In this document: piece after piece, positions 12,401 through 23,819 of the stretch | How positions within the stretch are numbered: position 1 is the stretch's first letter | Layout of the letters: each line of letters starts with the position of its first letter | Assembly (NCBI GenBank): GCA_013115145.1 | Contig: JAAPAO010000076.1 | Location: 25,324 to 89,323 of the forward strand | Length of the DNA stretch: 64,000 bases | Reading direction: 5' to 3' | Origin: Perkinsus chesapeaki | Taxonomy: Eukaryota > Perkinsozoa > Perkinsida > Perkinsidae | Position numbers and translations under genes: made by a program | Notes under the pieces: generated by a model | What the model was told of the DNA's origin: nothing | The model's database searches: none | What the model saw: the letters and a program-made list of their open reading frames with translations, nothing else

Positions 12401-15400
12401 ATCTGAGCGCCTGTCATTCTATAAGATGCCTTAGTAGAAACCAGCCGCAGTTTGTAAGAGGATTTCATCGTCCTCGAAGCACTCACGTGGCAGTTGGTAT
12501 AGAGTCACCTCTTCTCAAAGCACTCTTATAGTAATCTATAGCCTTCTCGTAATCATGTGTCTGATGACAGCAATTAACGAACAATCGACAACAAGGCAAG
12601 CTGATTCGGCTTAGCTGAACCTTGCCTGTATCCAAGCCTGTCCGATTTTCCTGACGAGGCTGCGGTCGCTAACCTTCCCAGATTTGTCAAGCTTGGCAGC
12701 ATCCTCGAAAGCTTCTATCGCTTTCACTGGCTCCTGTAAGAAGTCCCCGTATGTAGCTTATGTTATATTCTACGCAGAGCTCTACCTGTATGGATATGTA
12801 GGTATCTCCCAGTAATGTAAAGTTAATGACACTCGGCTGGTGAATGCAGACGTCTTTGTAGCATTGAGCGTAGCTGACCAACAGGCTCACAAATGTTCAA
12901 CGATTGTTCTCTTCCGTTACGCTTGTTTTTCTTTCCGGTGGTCTTTGTAAATGTCTGCCATAGCTAGTCGAGCTTTCACGAAGTTCTGGCTTGTTGGAGG
13001 TACGCGTCGAAGGACCGCAAGTGCCTCGCCGACATTCCCAAGTTTGATTGCTACGTCTGCGCCTACACGAGGTATATCATGATTCGGGCTGGAGAAGAGC
13101 GATCTACCCGCAATGAGTACAGCGATCTCTTCAACTGTATCCGAGAACTCTGCTATGGCTTCCTCCTCAACCTGCTTAGCCTCGGCAATCCTAAGACAGG
13201 CCCAGCTGCCTCGGTGACCCAGCGTCGCGCTGAGTGACGTGATCGATAAATGACGTATTCTTACGAAACACGCGATCAAGCATTACGGGGAAAGTTGCAC
13301 ACGGAGCAGCTTGATAACTGTTGTATTTGGACTTTTTGAGTAAGTAGTAGAATTACTCGACAAGCTGTTACTTCTCTCAAACACGTTTGGTGTAGCCTTA
13401 CAAATCTTTTGCTGCCAATGCCTTAATTAAACCACAGAATATTAGAGACCGGTCTCGTAGGGTAATGTTAGGAATGTTTGCTGATGTTTTACCCATAACT
13501 TTGCTACTCGGAACCCGCTTGCCGGTTTTACAGCGCACCTGAAGGCGCACTTACCAGCTGTGTGCGAATCTCGCGTACGAAGAGGAGGTCGGAACTAATG
13601 TCATATAGTATGCTGATCGCAGATGGGGACATCTTGTTCGAGCAAAATAGTAACGGTTGGAGATAATACCGCCACCGGTCGTTCGGTGAACGTGTATGTT
13701 CAAAACTTATCTAGTTCGACTCTCTGGTCTCGACTCCTAGGGGTCAGTCTAATGGGCCCGATCGGGTGGTACAATGGCAAGGCAAAAAATTGTGGACAGT
13801 GTAAGGATCCTCACTGCACTTACACCTTCGACTTCGAGGGCATCTCTCAGTATTTTAACGGCTTCGTCGAGCTCATTCCCAGCAATGAGAGTCTCTGCCT
13901 TCACGGCTGCATAAAGAGGATGAAAACGAATAGAGAAATCTTGAGAAAGGCCTTGCTCGAGATACCTAGCAGCTTAGGGCTGATGAAGGGCGGATTCCCC
14001 AATTAGACCCACCTCGCTGCGGTCTGTTGTTGTCCTAATCCACTGTATAGACGCGCGAGGCGGATGTAGGCCTCCACGCACCCTGGGTCCGACTTCACCG
14101 ATTGCACTAGTAACCTTGAGAGAAGTCCTCTTGGTCCGTCCACCTTGAGAGCAACTCTACCTCAACGCTTTGTCGGTGCTGCCCATATCGATGTTGGCTT
14201 GTGCAATAGATATTTTTATATTAGTCAACCCTGGCATGAATTTGCTTATAGTTTCCAGGACCTGAGCCATTCGGGTTGTGGACGCGTATGATGACCCAGC
14301 GCACTTTGATTCCACGAGATAGATCGCTGCTGCTGCTTCCCGCGGTTGCTTCTTCTTTACGGGAGTGATTGAGGCAGATGTACCTGCACTGTATTTCGCG
14401 TTCGCCGCTTCGACTGCCACTAGAACTACTCATGTGACACTTGCGCCATGAAATAGGGGTTAAGATGGCTATAGAAAGCATCTTCTGAGGAGTGCTTGAA
14501 ACGAGTTATGTGCAACGTAAGGCTTTCATTCAAAGCCGACACCGCCTAGAAGAAGAGGAATGTGTCTCCCAAGAAGCATAATTTCGATCACTTGCTCATG
14601 GCGCCCTTCATGGCTTGCAATAACGGCTTTGAGGAACGCGGTATCAGCTAGTTTTTGGCCTACCACAAAACAAAGCCTACTGCGGTGAATGTTTGTTAAG
14701 ACGCTTACCTGCCGATGAGATGTTGGTGAGGAGATCAAGCTGATCTGAGGCCTCCGAAAAGTTATCGGAAGCAATGCAGCACCTAATAGATATACTTAGA
14801 GAGCCATAACGGGGTAATAGTTACCAAATGGTGCCGTACAGAGCGTCAATCTCCGAACCTTCTACTGAAGCCGTCATAGCCTTATTGAAGTACTCTGTCG
14901 CCTGACATGGAACTTGCTAACGTTATTTTTATCTTAGAGTTAAGCAATTCCGTGGGCGCCTGCACATATCTGGAACGTCTGGTATTCCCCAGCTGAGCGT
15001 TTGCTAAACTTCTTCTTTCGATAGAGCAATAATCGGTCTCTCACTTCAGTCTCTCTCCCCATCATGAGCAGCTCATAGCCAAGCTCAGTGAGGCACCTGC
15101 TTGGGCTGCAATCACCATTACCAAACCTAAGTCCATCCTGCAGCTCTTAGTGTAAGGCTGGGTACCCATGAGACACCAGCTCTTGAGAGCATTTGAGGGC
15201 AGACAGGGCCCCTTGAATGCAAGCATCGACAACCTTTCTCCCTTTCGTTGGGCTCGAGGCGTAGTCGGCAGCTGAGTAGAGAGCTCTCGAAGTGACGTTG
15301 TGCCTTGTGAGAGCTTTTCGACTTTAAGACTCACCCTTTCCAACTGGTGTGGCACAGAGCCGGGCCATCAGAGCAGCAAAGGACAGAAGTATCTGTTGTG

Positions 15401-16915
15401 GAATGAAAGCCAAAGATATTGACCTCCCCTCACGGCGGGATTCCGCGGCTCTTTGCTCGATATCAATTCCTGGATCTTTTGCACATCCTGCGCCAGCTTA
15501 GTGGATGGACCTTCGGTCGCAGCTGACAGCACCGCCTGGAAGATGTTGCTTCAGGTGGAATCGTCTGCCATTCCAACTTTAAGTTTTCCGAGTTCTATAT
15601 CAGCACTAGCTGTCATCTGACTCGCCTCAACTCGTTCGATTGCATCACGAGCCTGTTCGCAGAAGATAACAAGTCTAAGACAGGGGCAGGTGATATCACT
15701 TGATCGAACTCAGCGGCCAACATGCACGCCCACGCCTGGCTCAAGGCGCACGGAATATACCTGATGAAGGCGTTATATGACTCAGTAGGCGTATGCCTCA
15801 CCATTCCCCGTTCGTGGCGAGGCACTCGGCGAAGATGTCCATAGCTGCTGGAATCTGCCGTTTAGAGATGAGGACCTAAAAAGGCCATGCAAGGCACTTG
15901 CACGGTTGCTGAGCGAACAACCTCCGCCTTCCCCATCAGAGCATCGACTGCTGTAGAGGATTTCCTGAGCGACGCTTCGAACCACTTCATGGCCACTTCG
16001 AGGACGGCCGCACTGAAGTTCTTAATCTAATCAAAAGCGACAACAGGTTGCGTATCAGAAGGGTCGCGGTTACTCGGCCTTGGTCCATGCGACGCCACCC
16101 TAGTTCAATGATGCACCATCCTTTGAGAGCCATTCCCGTAGGATTCAGCGAAGACGTTTCCGGGTCGTTAGGATTGCTTAGAGGGACTGGAGGGAGAGGC
16201 AATAGGAAGTAGGGCAGTCGCGGAGAGCTCACTGGGATCGTCCCATTTCTGATAGGCGGGATTAGCATCTAAATACCTAAAAGAGAATAGAGCCTTAAAA
16301 GAAGCAGCAGTTTACTGAGTTGCTCGCTCAAGGTCCCCGACTAGCCAGAAAAAAAGGGCTGCCAAATTCTGGCTCGAGGTCGCATATCTGAACCTCAAGA
16401 TTCCAGGGCACGGGCAGCAAGCTGAACTACCCCGTAGAGTTGTTGTCACTCTGGCATCGTGAAAGCTTTTGTTGAAGTTCAGAGATTGCTTCCTTATCTT
16501 TACCAGTGAACTAGGAAACATCGTAGTAACAGTTGTGAAACAGGTTTCGAGAACCTTCTTGTTCATCCATAAAGCTGCAGCATATATAGCTATTTCACAT
16601 GGGGTAGCGATGCGAGAGCTCGACCCTATAATTGACTTAAGGTGTTCGAGGGCGCTTCTAGCAGACTTCACCGTCCGACCGCCGGAACAGTATCTGAGTC
16701 ATCCACGGCTCACGAAATGAGTATATCATTTCGGTGTTATCTGCGACCCTGGCGACGTACATGTCGGCGGCAGTGAGGAGATCTCGAAGGCTCCTGTCAT
16801 TGGCATCGGACAGAGTTAGCCTCTCGAGCAGCTGAGTCACGAGGGTCAGGTGGCCTTTGCGGCAATAGTAGAATGCGAGCGAGCATACTTGGTCAGGAGT
16901 TAGTCGACTTGACAT
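9401..16915 (-). CDS. IFT139: Intraflagellar transport protein IFT139 (TTC21B homologue)
   Basis: IFT139 is a TPR-repeat subunit of IFT complex A, which drives retrograde transport in cilia and flagella. The last exons read [26 protein letters not shown] and, after a 39-nt intron, [18 protein letters not shown] followed by a stop at 9401-9403. This matches the C-terminus of animal TTC21B ([22 protein letters not shown]...YPKIRKDILDKARASLR) closely. Other exons carry TPR pieces: [16 protein letters not shown] near 9890-9960, a block at 10169-10573 with [20 protein letters not shown], and [20 protein letters not shown] with [10 protein letters not shown] at 12917-13030. The proposed start, [20 protein letters not shown] at 16915, is directly preceded by an in-frame stop and resembles the family N-terminus (INYYC). 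There are many short introns, so the full exon chain is not resolved. A flagellated life stage is implied. Confidence 0.88.
12058..12076. repeat. Hairpin in an IFT139 intron
   Basis: AAACTAAT, spacer ATC, ATTAGTTT: 8-nt perfect arms. It lies in an AT-rich intron stretch at about 11940-12180. Confidence 0.7.
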
Positions 16916-17214
16916 TCACAATAGCAAAGCTTTTGCTCGGTGGAATGAGTATTTGCTAACCTAGTAATGCGAGGTTGCAAATAGAATAGGTCTTTGAGAA
17001 GTTCCCAAGCGCTCGCAGGCTTCTAAGAAATTCAGCAAATGGTGCTCCTGGCTGCATGCGATTATAAAACTTATTCCCAGCAACGCAAGTGCGATGTATC
17101 CAAAGAGCTAAACGGCTATGTGTTACAGTAAAGGGTTCAACTAAATATCTGGATAAGTAGTCGTGTAAATGACTTGTGATAGACGGGCCAACCTGTCTCG
17201 ACCACCGATGATGC

Positions 17215-17403
17215 TCAACGTTGTTTCTTCTGGCACCAACACCTTACATACAGTATCGTTTCCTCACAACGGCAATCTCCGAGAGGGCAGCCATCACAGG
17301 CTTTGGTAGGACTAACAAGCTTCCTTCCGCCTATGGTTCCATCAGGAGTAGCTGATCCAACCAGGGCAACAATGAGGCATAAGTAGATGACGGTATATTT
17401 CAT
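17215..17403 (-). CDS. Small secreted Cys-rich protein, 62 aa
   Basis: Starts MKYTVIYLCLIVALVGSATP, a clear signal peptide, followed by a short mature part with six Cys within about 22 residues (CDGCPLGDC, RCEE, VRCWC) and a basic tail ending KKQR. It lies 300 bp upstream of the IFT139 start on the same strand. Function is not recognised. The close Cys spacing suggests a disulphide-stabilised extracellular peptide; that is inference. It is a single exon with Met and stop in place. Confidence 0.6.
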   Translation of the reverse strand: MKYTVIYLCLIVALVGSATPDGTIGGRKLVSPTKACDGCPLGDCRCEETILYVRCWCQKKQR

Positions 17404-17967
17404 TATAAACGCTGTGATATTAAATGGTCGCTGTAGAAGAAGCAGGGGTAACTGCTCTTTGTAAAGCTTCTGGTGCCTTTACTGAGGGCCCATTAGTGAC
17501 GCCGCTGCAGATTCTCACAGCTGAAAAATAGGCGTCGCGATGCACCCTTCAGCTCAGCTTTTCGCTAATGGGGTTTCACTGAGCCATTCACGGCAGCTCG
17601 TGTGCCCTCATCGAGTCGTTCACGAGAGGCTCAGCCAGCTAAGCCAGATACAGTATGCGAATACGAAATAACACCGAATTAGGAGACTCATGCCTGTACG
17701 TCGTGAGCTGTACGTAATCAATAGTTCACACGCAAGTGGCCACTACTGAGCGACGCAGATTTGAACCGGAAAGAGAGATGAAGATTTGGCGATGTTGCAG
17801 AGGTGTGGTCGGTGACCGACTGACGAGTCCTCGGCGACGACAATCACACCCAGCGTTTATTGATATAAACCTTCACCTTTTTAACATGAAGCTGGCACTA
17901 TTCACCTCGACTGCCAAATCCGCGCGTACGAATCGGAAACGACTTGCCCGATGTCCACCGGGGTGAC

Positions 17968-18136
17968 TACACCTTTTCAACGTCTATTTTGACAATAGTA
18001 AGTTCTATTTCAACGAAGTTTACGTTCGCTGGCTCCCATATGATATCGAAGTTACTTAACGAGAATCTTAACGTAAAGTTAGTTCGCCCGTCGAAATAGA
18101 AGTTACTGTTGTCGAAATAGGCGTTGAAAAGGTGTA
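17968..18136. repeat. Foldback (MITE-like) element, about 169 bp
   Basis: The first ~50 nt, starting TACACCTTTTCAACG, are an imperfect inverted copy of the last ~50 nt (ending CGTTGAAAAGGTGTA). Mismatches are scattered, such as TCTATTTTGACAATAG against CCTATTTCGACAACAG. Both ends carry TA, compatible with a TA target duplication of mariner-type MITEs. No coding capacity. Confidence 0.65.
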
Positions 18137-18139
18137 CGG

Positions 18140-18742
18140 AGGAGCGATCGCAACCAGAGGGGCATCATCACCCCTGCCGCGATGAGGGCAATAGAAACCG
18201 CCGCGCGCGATAGACTGGTCGCACCGTATACGAACACACGTAGCAAGGACCTGTTCGGCAATAGAACTACCAAAGTCATCAAAAGACATTCAAGCTCGGC
18301 AATTATGGCCAAGATCATTCGAGAAGGATAGTCGATTTCGGCGTGAAGACATGGATATTATATGATAGAGAAGTCTCGCGAACAGAAGAATGTTCGATAC
18401 AATGCCTGAACGATTCTTCGGCGCGACCCGCGACAAACCGGTGACATTTTCCGGGACTCGCGGGTTTCGCAAAGCTGGTAAAACGAACCCCACGCTTGAG
18501 AATTAATAGTGGCTATAGAAGGGATATCAGTATTCAGTGATGTCCAACCTCGAGTTTTCGAGTGGGCTGTGGATTTCCGTGTAGTGTAGTCTCGCTTCCT
18601 CAACTCAAGAGAGTTCATCACAGAAACGAGGATCGGTAAATTGACGTACTCAACACCAAATTCTCGATTGCAAGCGATTCACAATTGATCAACGTAAAGT
18701 CGTACATCGAATTGTACAAAAGAGAGTAGCGGATACTGGACA
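18140..18742. other. Intergenic stretch, nothing recognised
   Basis: Short minus-strand frames at 18290-18621 show no domain. No transposase or reverse transcriptase motif was found. Confidence 0.4.
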
Positions 18743-21700
18743 TCATGTATGGTGGCTGATAGACGTGCCAATACACCGTAACAGTTCGAGCTCTCTCACA
18801 GTGGCGCAGTTGCCCTGGCTTCCAGACAGCAGACTAGCGATATCATCGAAGCTGAAGAAATGACTCTGAGCAATCTTAGAAGCCATCACCAGCTCGCTTC
18901 GATTAACTTCCTTGACACCTGCATGCTCAGCCAAGCGTAGGAGATCTCTGGTATGATTGAGAAGGACTATTGCAAGCTTAATAGGATACTCTGGATCGTG
19001 CAGAGGAATCATGCCAGTTCTTGTAAGCTTATCGATGCACCGCAGCACAGGCGGGACGAACTTGCTATCTCGGAGCCCCACTTCAAGCAGCGCGGCGAAG
19101 GCATCTGGCCGCTCTGGGTAATAGGCGACCGAGTGAATGATTATATGGTTTATTTTTTCGAAAACGGCTTCGCATGGCGGATCAAGGCCGTGAGTTATAA
19201 CATGCCGCAGTGACCTGTTTACTAGCGGCGACAGCATATACGCAATGAATTCCTCCAGATCTTTCTTAAGGATGTCACCACAGGACCAAAACTCACGTGA
19301 CCGCGTTATACGCTCGACAGGATCCAAAAACGCTAAGTAAACGGCTGGATCAGTTTTGGGGTCACAGGCGTCGAATATGAACGTCGATGCTTTTGTTAGA
19401 AGCTTCAGCAGCTGTCGTGGTTTATCTATCCGGCTCCCGGACAATAAGGCTGAGTTAAGAGCACGTAGAGTTGCAATGGCGGCTGTTAGGGATGTTGGCA
19501 GCGACCCGACCTCAGAGTCGGGCTTGCTCAGTGGGTCAGACGTACTGAGGGTGTCGACAGGTGGTGGGAGGAGGAGCTTCACCACCTACCAAAGAGAGAG
19601 CATCACAAGGACAAAGGCGAAGCTGGTTGAGGCTCGATACAGCCGAGTGCTTCACCACCGATGGCTACACTTGAGTCAGAGTTGGCTTCTTTCAAAGCAT
19701 CTTGCATGGCGAATCCCCAGGCACTTCCCCCGCTCTTCACGATAGCATCAGCCAGCAGTTTGCAACTCCGTGTTGAGCTCTGGCTCATCCTAAAACAATC
19801 ACACATGGACGCTTCTGAAGCAAACGAGTCATCGTGCCATAACACACGGAAGAATCTCAAGCACCGAAAGAGCCTATGACCCCAAAAACAATTTAACTAA
19901 TTTGTCTGACAGCGTGTCCGAGTGGTTAAGGAGGTGGACTAGAAATCCACTGGGCTCTGCCCGCGCAGGTTCGAATCCTGCCGCTGTCGATTATGCCTAC
20001 TCGAATTACCTCTTCAGCAAAGCCGTGCAAAACTCCTTACATGCTCTCCTCGAACAGGATCCGCCATCAACCTACTCTCACAAGCAATCACTCGGATACC
20101 CGAGGCAGCACGTTGGCCGACCTGCTCTGCGACTAGAAGAATCAGATCATTCACGCCTCGATCGCAAAGCTGCCTGTTAAACAACGCCGTCACCAATTGC
20201 ACCGTCCTCAAGCGACCAGCTTTCTCGGTAATCTACATACCAACCAGCAGGTTGGCCCAAGGGACGAAGGGGCTACCCTGCGATCTATCTCAGTGACCAC
20301 TCCTTTACTTTTGCTGAGGATCCAGAACAACAAGCGACTCGCCGTTGATCCACTAATGTCGATGTGGTCGATCAACTTGGTAACTAGGCCATCCCAACTT
20401 CGCTGAAGTTGTTGGTTCTCCGGAGCGGCTTCTTGCTGAGCGAACGCATCTCAAAAGACGGAGCCATGTTCCCTTTACACTAAGAATAATAATCCATTCG
20501 ACAAGTAGATCAGATATGGGCTCGCACTCTGAAGGTCGACGTTCTACCAACCCAGTCCACAGCTGCAAGACCGCCAATCGCTCCGTCACGTCGACGCTGT
20601 CGAACATGAGATTCAGTAGTGTCTTCCTGGCCTGATAAAGCCTGCTTCACCGCCTCACGGATGACCATAAGTTACTGCTCCCTCCAGGACTTGGGTTTCG
20701 AACTGTCGCTTAAGTTCCTTCTTTTGTCCCGGTTTAGGTGACGGCCACGCGTTCTCGTGACACTGCAGACTTTGCCCGTCTCGCATAGAGCGCAGACTCT
20801 GCAGCTCTCGGGCAGGTCGAAGCTCGATCTTTAACACTTGCTCTTCTACAGTAGTTCTTGGTTCGCCCGGCGACTTGCTCGAGACAGCCTTGGGATCCAC
20901 ACTGATGTATTCGGCCAGGACATTGTCCTTGTCATCAGAGTCGACTCTAACCGCGGTCCCGGTGGATGGCTTCTTCCGTTCGGGTTTACTCTGGTTCCGG
21001 CGAGGGCGACTTCGTAAAGCTGGGCTATTGCGAGTCTTTTCAACCGACGCAGCTCGAATGAGCACTGGTTTCAGTGCTTGTCTCTCAGAAGCAGCTAGTA
21101 GTTCCAATTGGGAATCGATGGCAGCTTCCTTGGCAACTGGCAAGAGGTGCCTGAGTAGCTTCTCGCTAGTGGACCGCAGGCCGGGGTGACGGTCGGTCAG
21201 GCAGCCACTCTTTAGCAACGAGGGGAGCACGTCAGGAGGTAGTGACTGAGGCACGGTGAAGGCGCCATTGAAGAATGCGTTGTGGCGGATGTGCCACCTT
21301 TTGGTCATCCAGTCTTTTCACAAGCAGTTCGAGTAGTTTTGCCTTCAAACTGCTGCTGCTGCACGCTGGAGGGCGTTCAGAAAGAATGGGCTGACAGACA
21401 ACCTGAAATAGACTGCAGTATTGAAGCACTCTCTAACTTGCCACCTTCCACCATTCATCCACTTCATTTTCCGACCAGACCTCCTGGCAGCTAGTTGCAG
21501 CCACACTAATCTGTGGGCTAGCGTCCCCCATCCGGCGTGCCGTAGGAGGTCCAAAGGTTCTCAGTAGAGCCCTGAAAAGATACTCCGACCGCAGCCGCTA
21601 AATTGGCTACTTGCAATGGGGGTCTCCTTTCGCGCTTAGCATCACGGCACTGAGTGCCAGAGCGAGGCATGCTCTATGAGACTCATTCTGTATCATCGCG

Positions 21701-22845
21701 ATCAGACTGTTGCCTATATCATCCACCACACTCTTCCCATCAACTTGTCCTCCAGCAAGTGCCGACTTTAGGTTTGATAAACCTTCCATCCGAAGCCTCC
21801 ACTGCTTACTCAGCAGCTGCTCGGCCGTTATATAGGTAGGAGTGCCTACTAGCTGAGGCACAGAATGCTCCAAGAGGGTTCTGCTACCTAGGGCATCTCC
21901 GATGGTCCTCCTAACAACGACAGCAGCAGCAGCAGTCGGGCGCTGCACATTCGATTTAGAAATAGGCGCAGCTTTTCGCCGGTTACTAGTGGCGTCACTT
22001 TTAAGGCAAGAGCTTTCATGCACCGCTACGGGCAATTCCAGCCAGACGCCATCACCAGGGAGCGGGTCCAGACCGCCATCGACCTTCATGATCGGAGGAA
22101 TGACTGGAGTCCAGCTGCCATGGTAACCCAGGTATTGAGCGGTGGAATCCCCGCCATACCCGCACAGGCAAGCAGCGATCCTCTCGCCTGCTCTATGCAG
22201 CTGTCTAACACCTTCGCACGCAAGTAGGTCATCACGGCACCACACGAGAATAGGATTCAATACTGCTTCTGGTCGCCGTATGGCACATGGGCTGAAGTTG
22301 ACCAAGAGAGAGATAAATGCATCCGCGCCGCGCTCAATGAACAATCGACCTGTCGGCGAGGTCGGATTATCTAGTTCAACCATACCAAGTGCAAGGACCA
22401 CTAACGGGCCATCCAGTCCCTTCTTCATTGCCACTGTATGAAGGATAGCAGTGACCATCGACCCACACTTTACATCAGCGACGTATGCTTTAATAACTCT
22501 TGGAAGAATAAGCTCGACGGCAGTTACTTCGAGCCAGGCCTCTCCCTCAAAGAGTCTTAGCAATACGCCCAGGAGGCACTGCTTCACCTGTAGGACGGCA
22601 TCGACTAGGAAACCCTCTTCATTGCAGAGTGCAGCCAGAAGAGCATGATTGTAGTCGGCGTCGGTCAGACTTAGAGTCTCCTCTAAACGTTCGTATGCGC
22701 GCCTTCGTTCCTTTACGGACTTCTTTACCGAACCAATAACGATTTCTTCCGGGACAGTTATATCACGGACATTGGGCGGTGAGAGGGCCGCCAGATGCCC
22801 CCGGAGAGCGGAGCGAAGCGAATCGGCTATGGGAGACGGGGGCAT
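18743..22845 (-). CDS. TOG/HEAT-repeat microtubule-associated protein (XMAP215/CLASP-like)
   Basis: TOG-domain proteins bind tubulin and control microtubule plus ends. The first exon (22845 to about 21610) starts MPPSPIADSLRSALRGHLAA and contains helical HEAT-like repeats (KERRRAYERLEETL; GFLVDAVLQVKQCLLGVLLR) and LLSKQWRLRMEGLSNLKSAL, typical of TOG helices with W-x-x-R. Later exons give LLELLVKRLDDQK joined across a 52-nt intron to SLPPDVLPSLLKSG, HPGLRSTSEKLLRHLLPVAK, a basic linker (RPRRNQSKPERKKPSTG near 20990), then helical exons at 20353-20607, 20041-20211, 19603-19793 and a final exon 18743-19585 ending GTSISHHT-stop. HEAT arrangement, basic linker and overall build suggest XMAP215, but other HEAT proteins are possible. 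The 5' border is clear; some middle exon joins are not. Confidence 0.55.
19908..19989 (+). tRNA. tRNA-Ser (anticodon AGA)
   Basis: 82 nt. The 7-bp acceptor stem GACAGCG/CGCTGTC closes with discriminator G. The anticodon loop CTAGAAA gives AGA. There is a long variable arm (GGGCTCTGCCC) as expected for class II tRNA-Ser, and a TPsiC arm with GCAGGTTCGAATCCTGC. It lies antisense inside an intron (about 19794-20040) of the minus-strand TOG-protein gene. Confidence 0.95.
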
Positions 22846-22916
22846 TAATGTTGATTAGAATGATGGTCTGAAGTACTATAGTTATAATAATAAGTTATAG
22901 TAACTATTCTTTACCA

Positions 22917-23102
22917 ATGCTGCCCCGCTTCAACGCTCCCGGGAGGAGCTCAAGCAAGCTGGTACGAAGGATGGCTTATGAGGGATCGAAAACGGTGAGC
23001 AGTGACGTAAGGAGGAGGAGGCCTTTACGCTTCGTTGAGGAGATGATGGCACGTCTGGAACAGTCCGTAGTAATATGCATTTACAACGCAACCCTTTATT
23101 AA
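22917..23102 (+). CDS. Small basic hypothetical protein, 61 aa
   Basis: Starts MLPRFNAPGRSSSKLVRRMA and includes DVRRRRPLRFVEEMMARLEQ. It lies 72 bp from, and divergent to, the TOG gene start. No family recognised. It may be the first exon of a longer gene or a chance frame. Confidence 0.25.
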   Translation: MLPRFNAPGRSSSKLVRRMAYEGSKTVSSDVRRRRPLRFVEEMMARLEQSVVICIYNATLY

Positions 23103-23125
23103 TTAGCAACTTTGTCTAGTTAAAC

Positions 23126-23149
23126 CTACTAGCAACTTCATGCTAGTAG
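23126..23149. repeat. Hairpin, 9-nt arms
   Basis: CTACTAGCA, spacer ACTTCA, TGCTAGTAG: perfect arms, in the noncoding stretch (23103-23819) between the small basic frame and the FNR 3' end. Nothing else was recognised in that stretch. Confidence 0.75.
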
Positions 23150-23819
23150 ATCGCTACATGATACGGATTACCGAGAATGACTCGATCAGCGGAATTCGAT
23201 GACAATGATGATATCTCCCATCATCCACACAAATAGGTAGAAACCTTCAAGTGCTTTTGCATGCCTGAGCGGTTATGCCACATAAGGCATCTAAGAGAGG
23301 TCGTGCAGGGTAAAAGACACAATAATCGACATGGCCGCTGGAGAGGCAACATCGAGGGACTTCGACAAACCTGTTGTCGTGTCTTGCATTAATGAGTGTA
23401 AACGGTCCTGCGCTAATCTCAGGACCTTGTGACGTTTTCTCTAATTTACTCTAATGGATGCTCTGGTGACTCCCCTGATCGATGCGGCTCATGCCCTTCC
23501 CTTGGAAGGACGAGACCACGATGTCAACTTTTCTAGGAACTGCAAGTAGCATCTGTGCCCTCAAGAGAACTGAACGCAATAATGTAAATAATACAACGAA
23601 CAGAACAGAACGTAATCCTTCATACTCTCCCTGAGGAATAACTCCTTCATCTCAATAAAGGGTAAGAGTAGCCAAAATTGTGTGCCCCTCCGGTGTATAA
23701 TAATTCGTAGGCGGCTCTTCAGGCCCACGACGGCTTGTATCATGCTCTTCCGCTGCAATATACAGTATTATTAATTGAATAACCAACAAACGCTTTCCAT
23801 TAAGAAACAGTAGCAAACT

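Noticed and set aside
13623-14006. Plus-strand 127-codon frame
   Set aside because: Antisense to IFT139, whose TPR exons on the minus strand account for the region.
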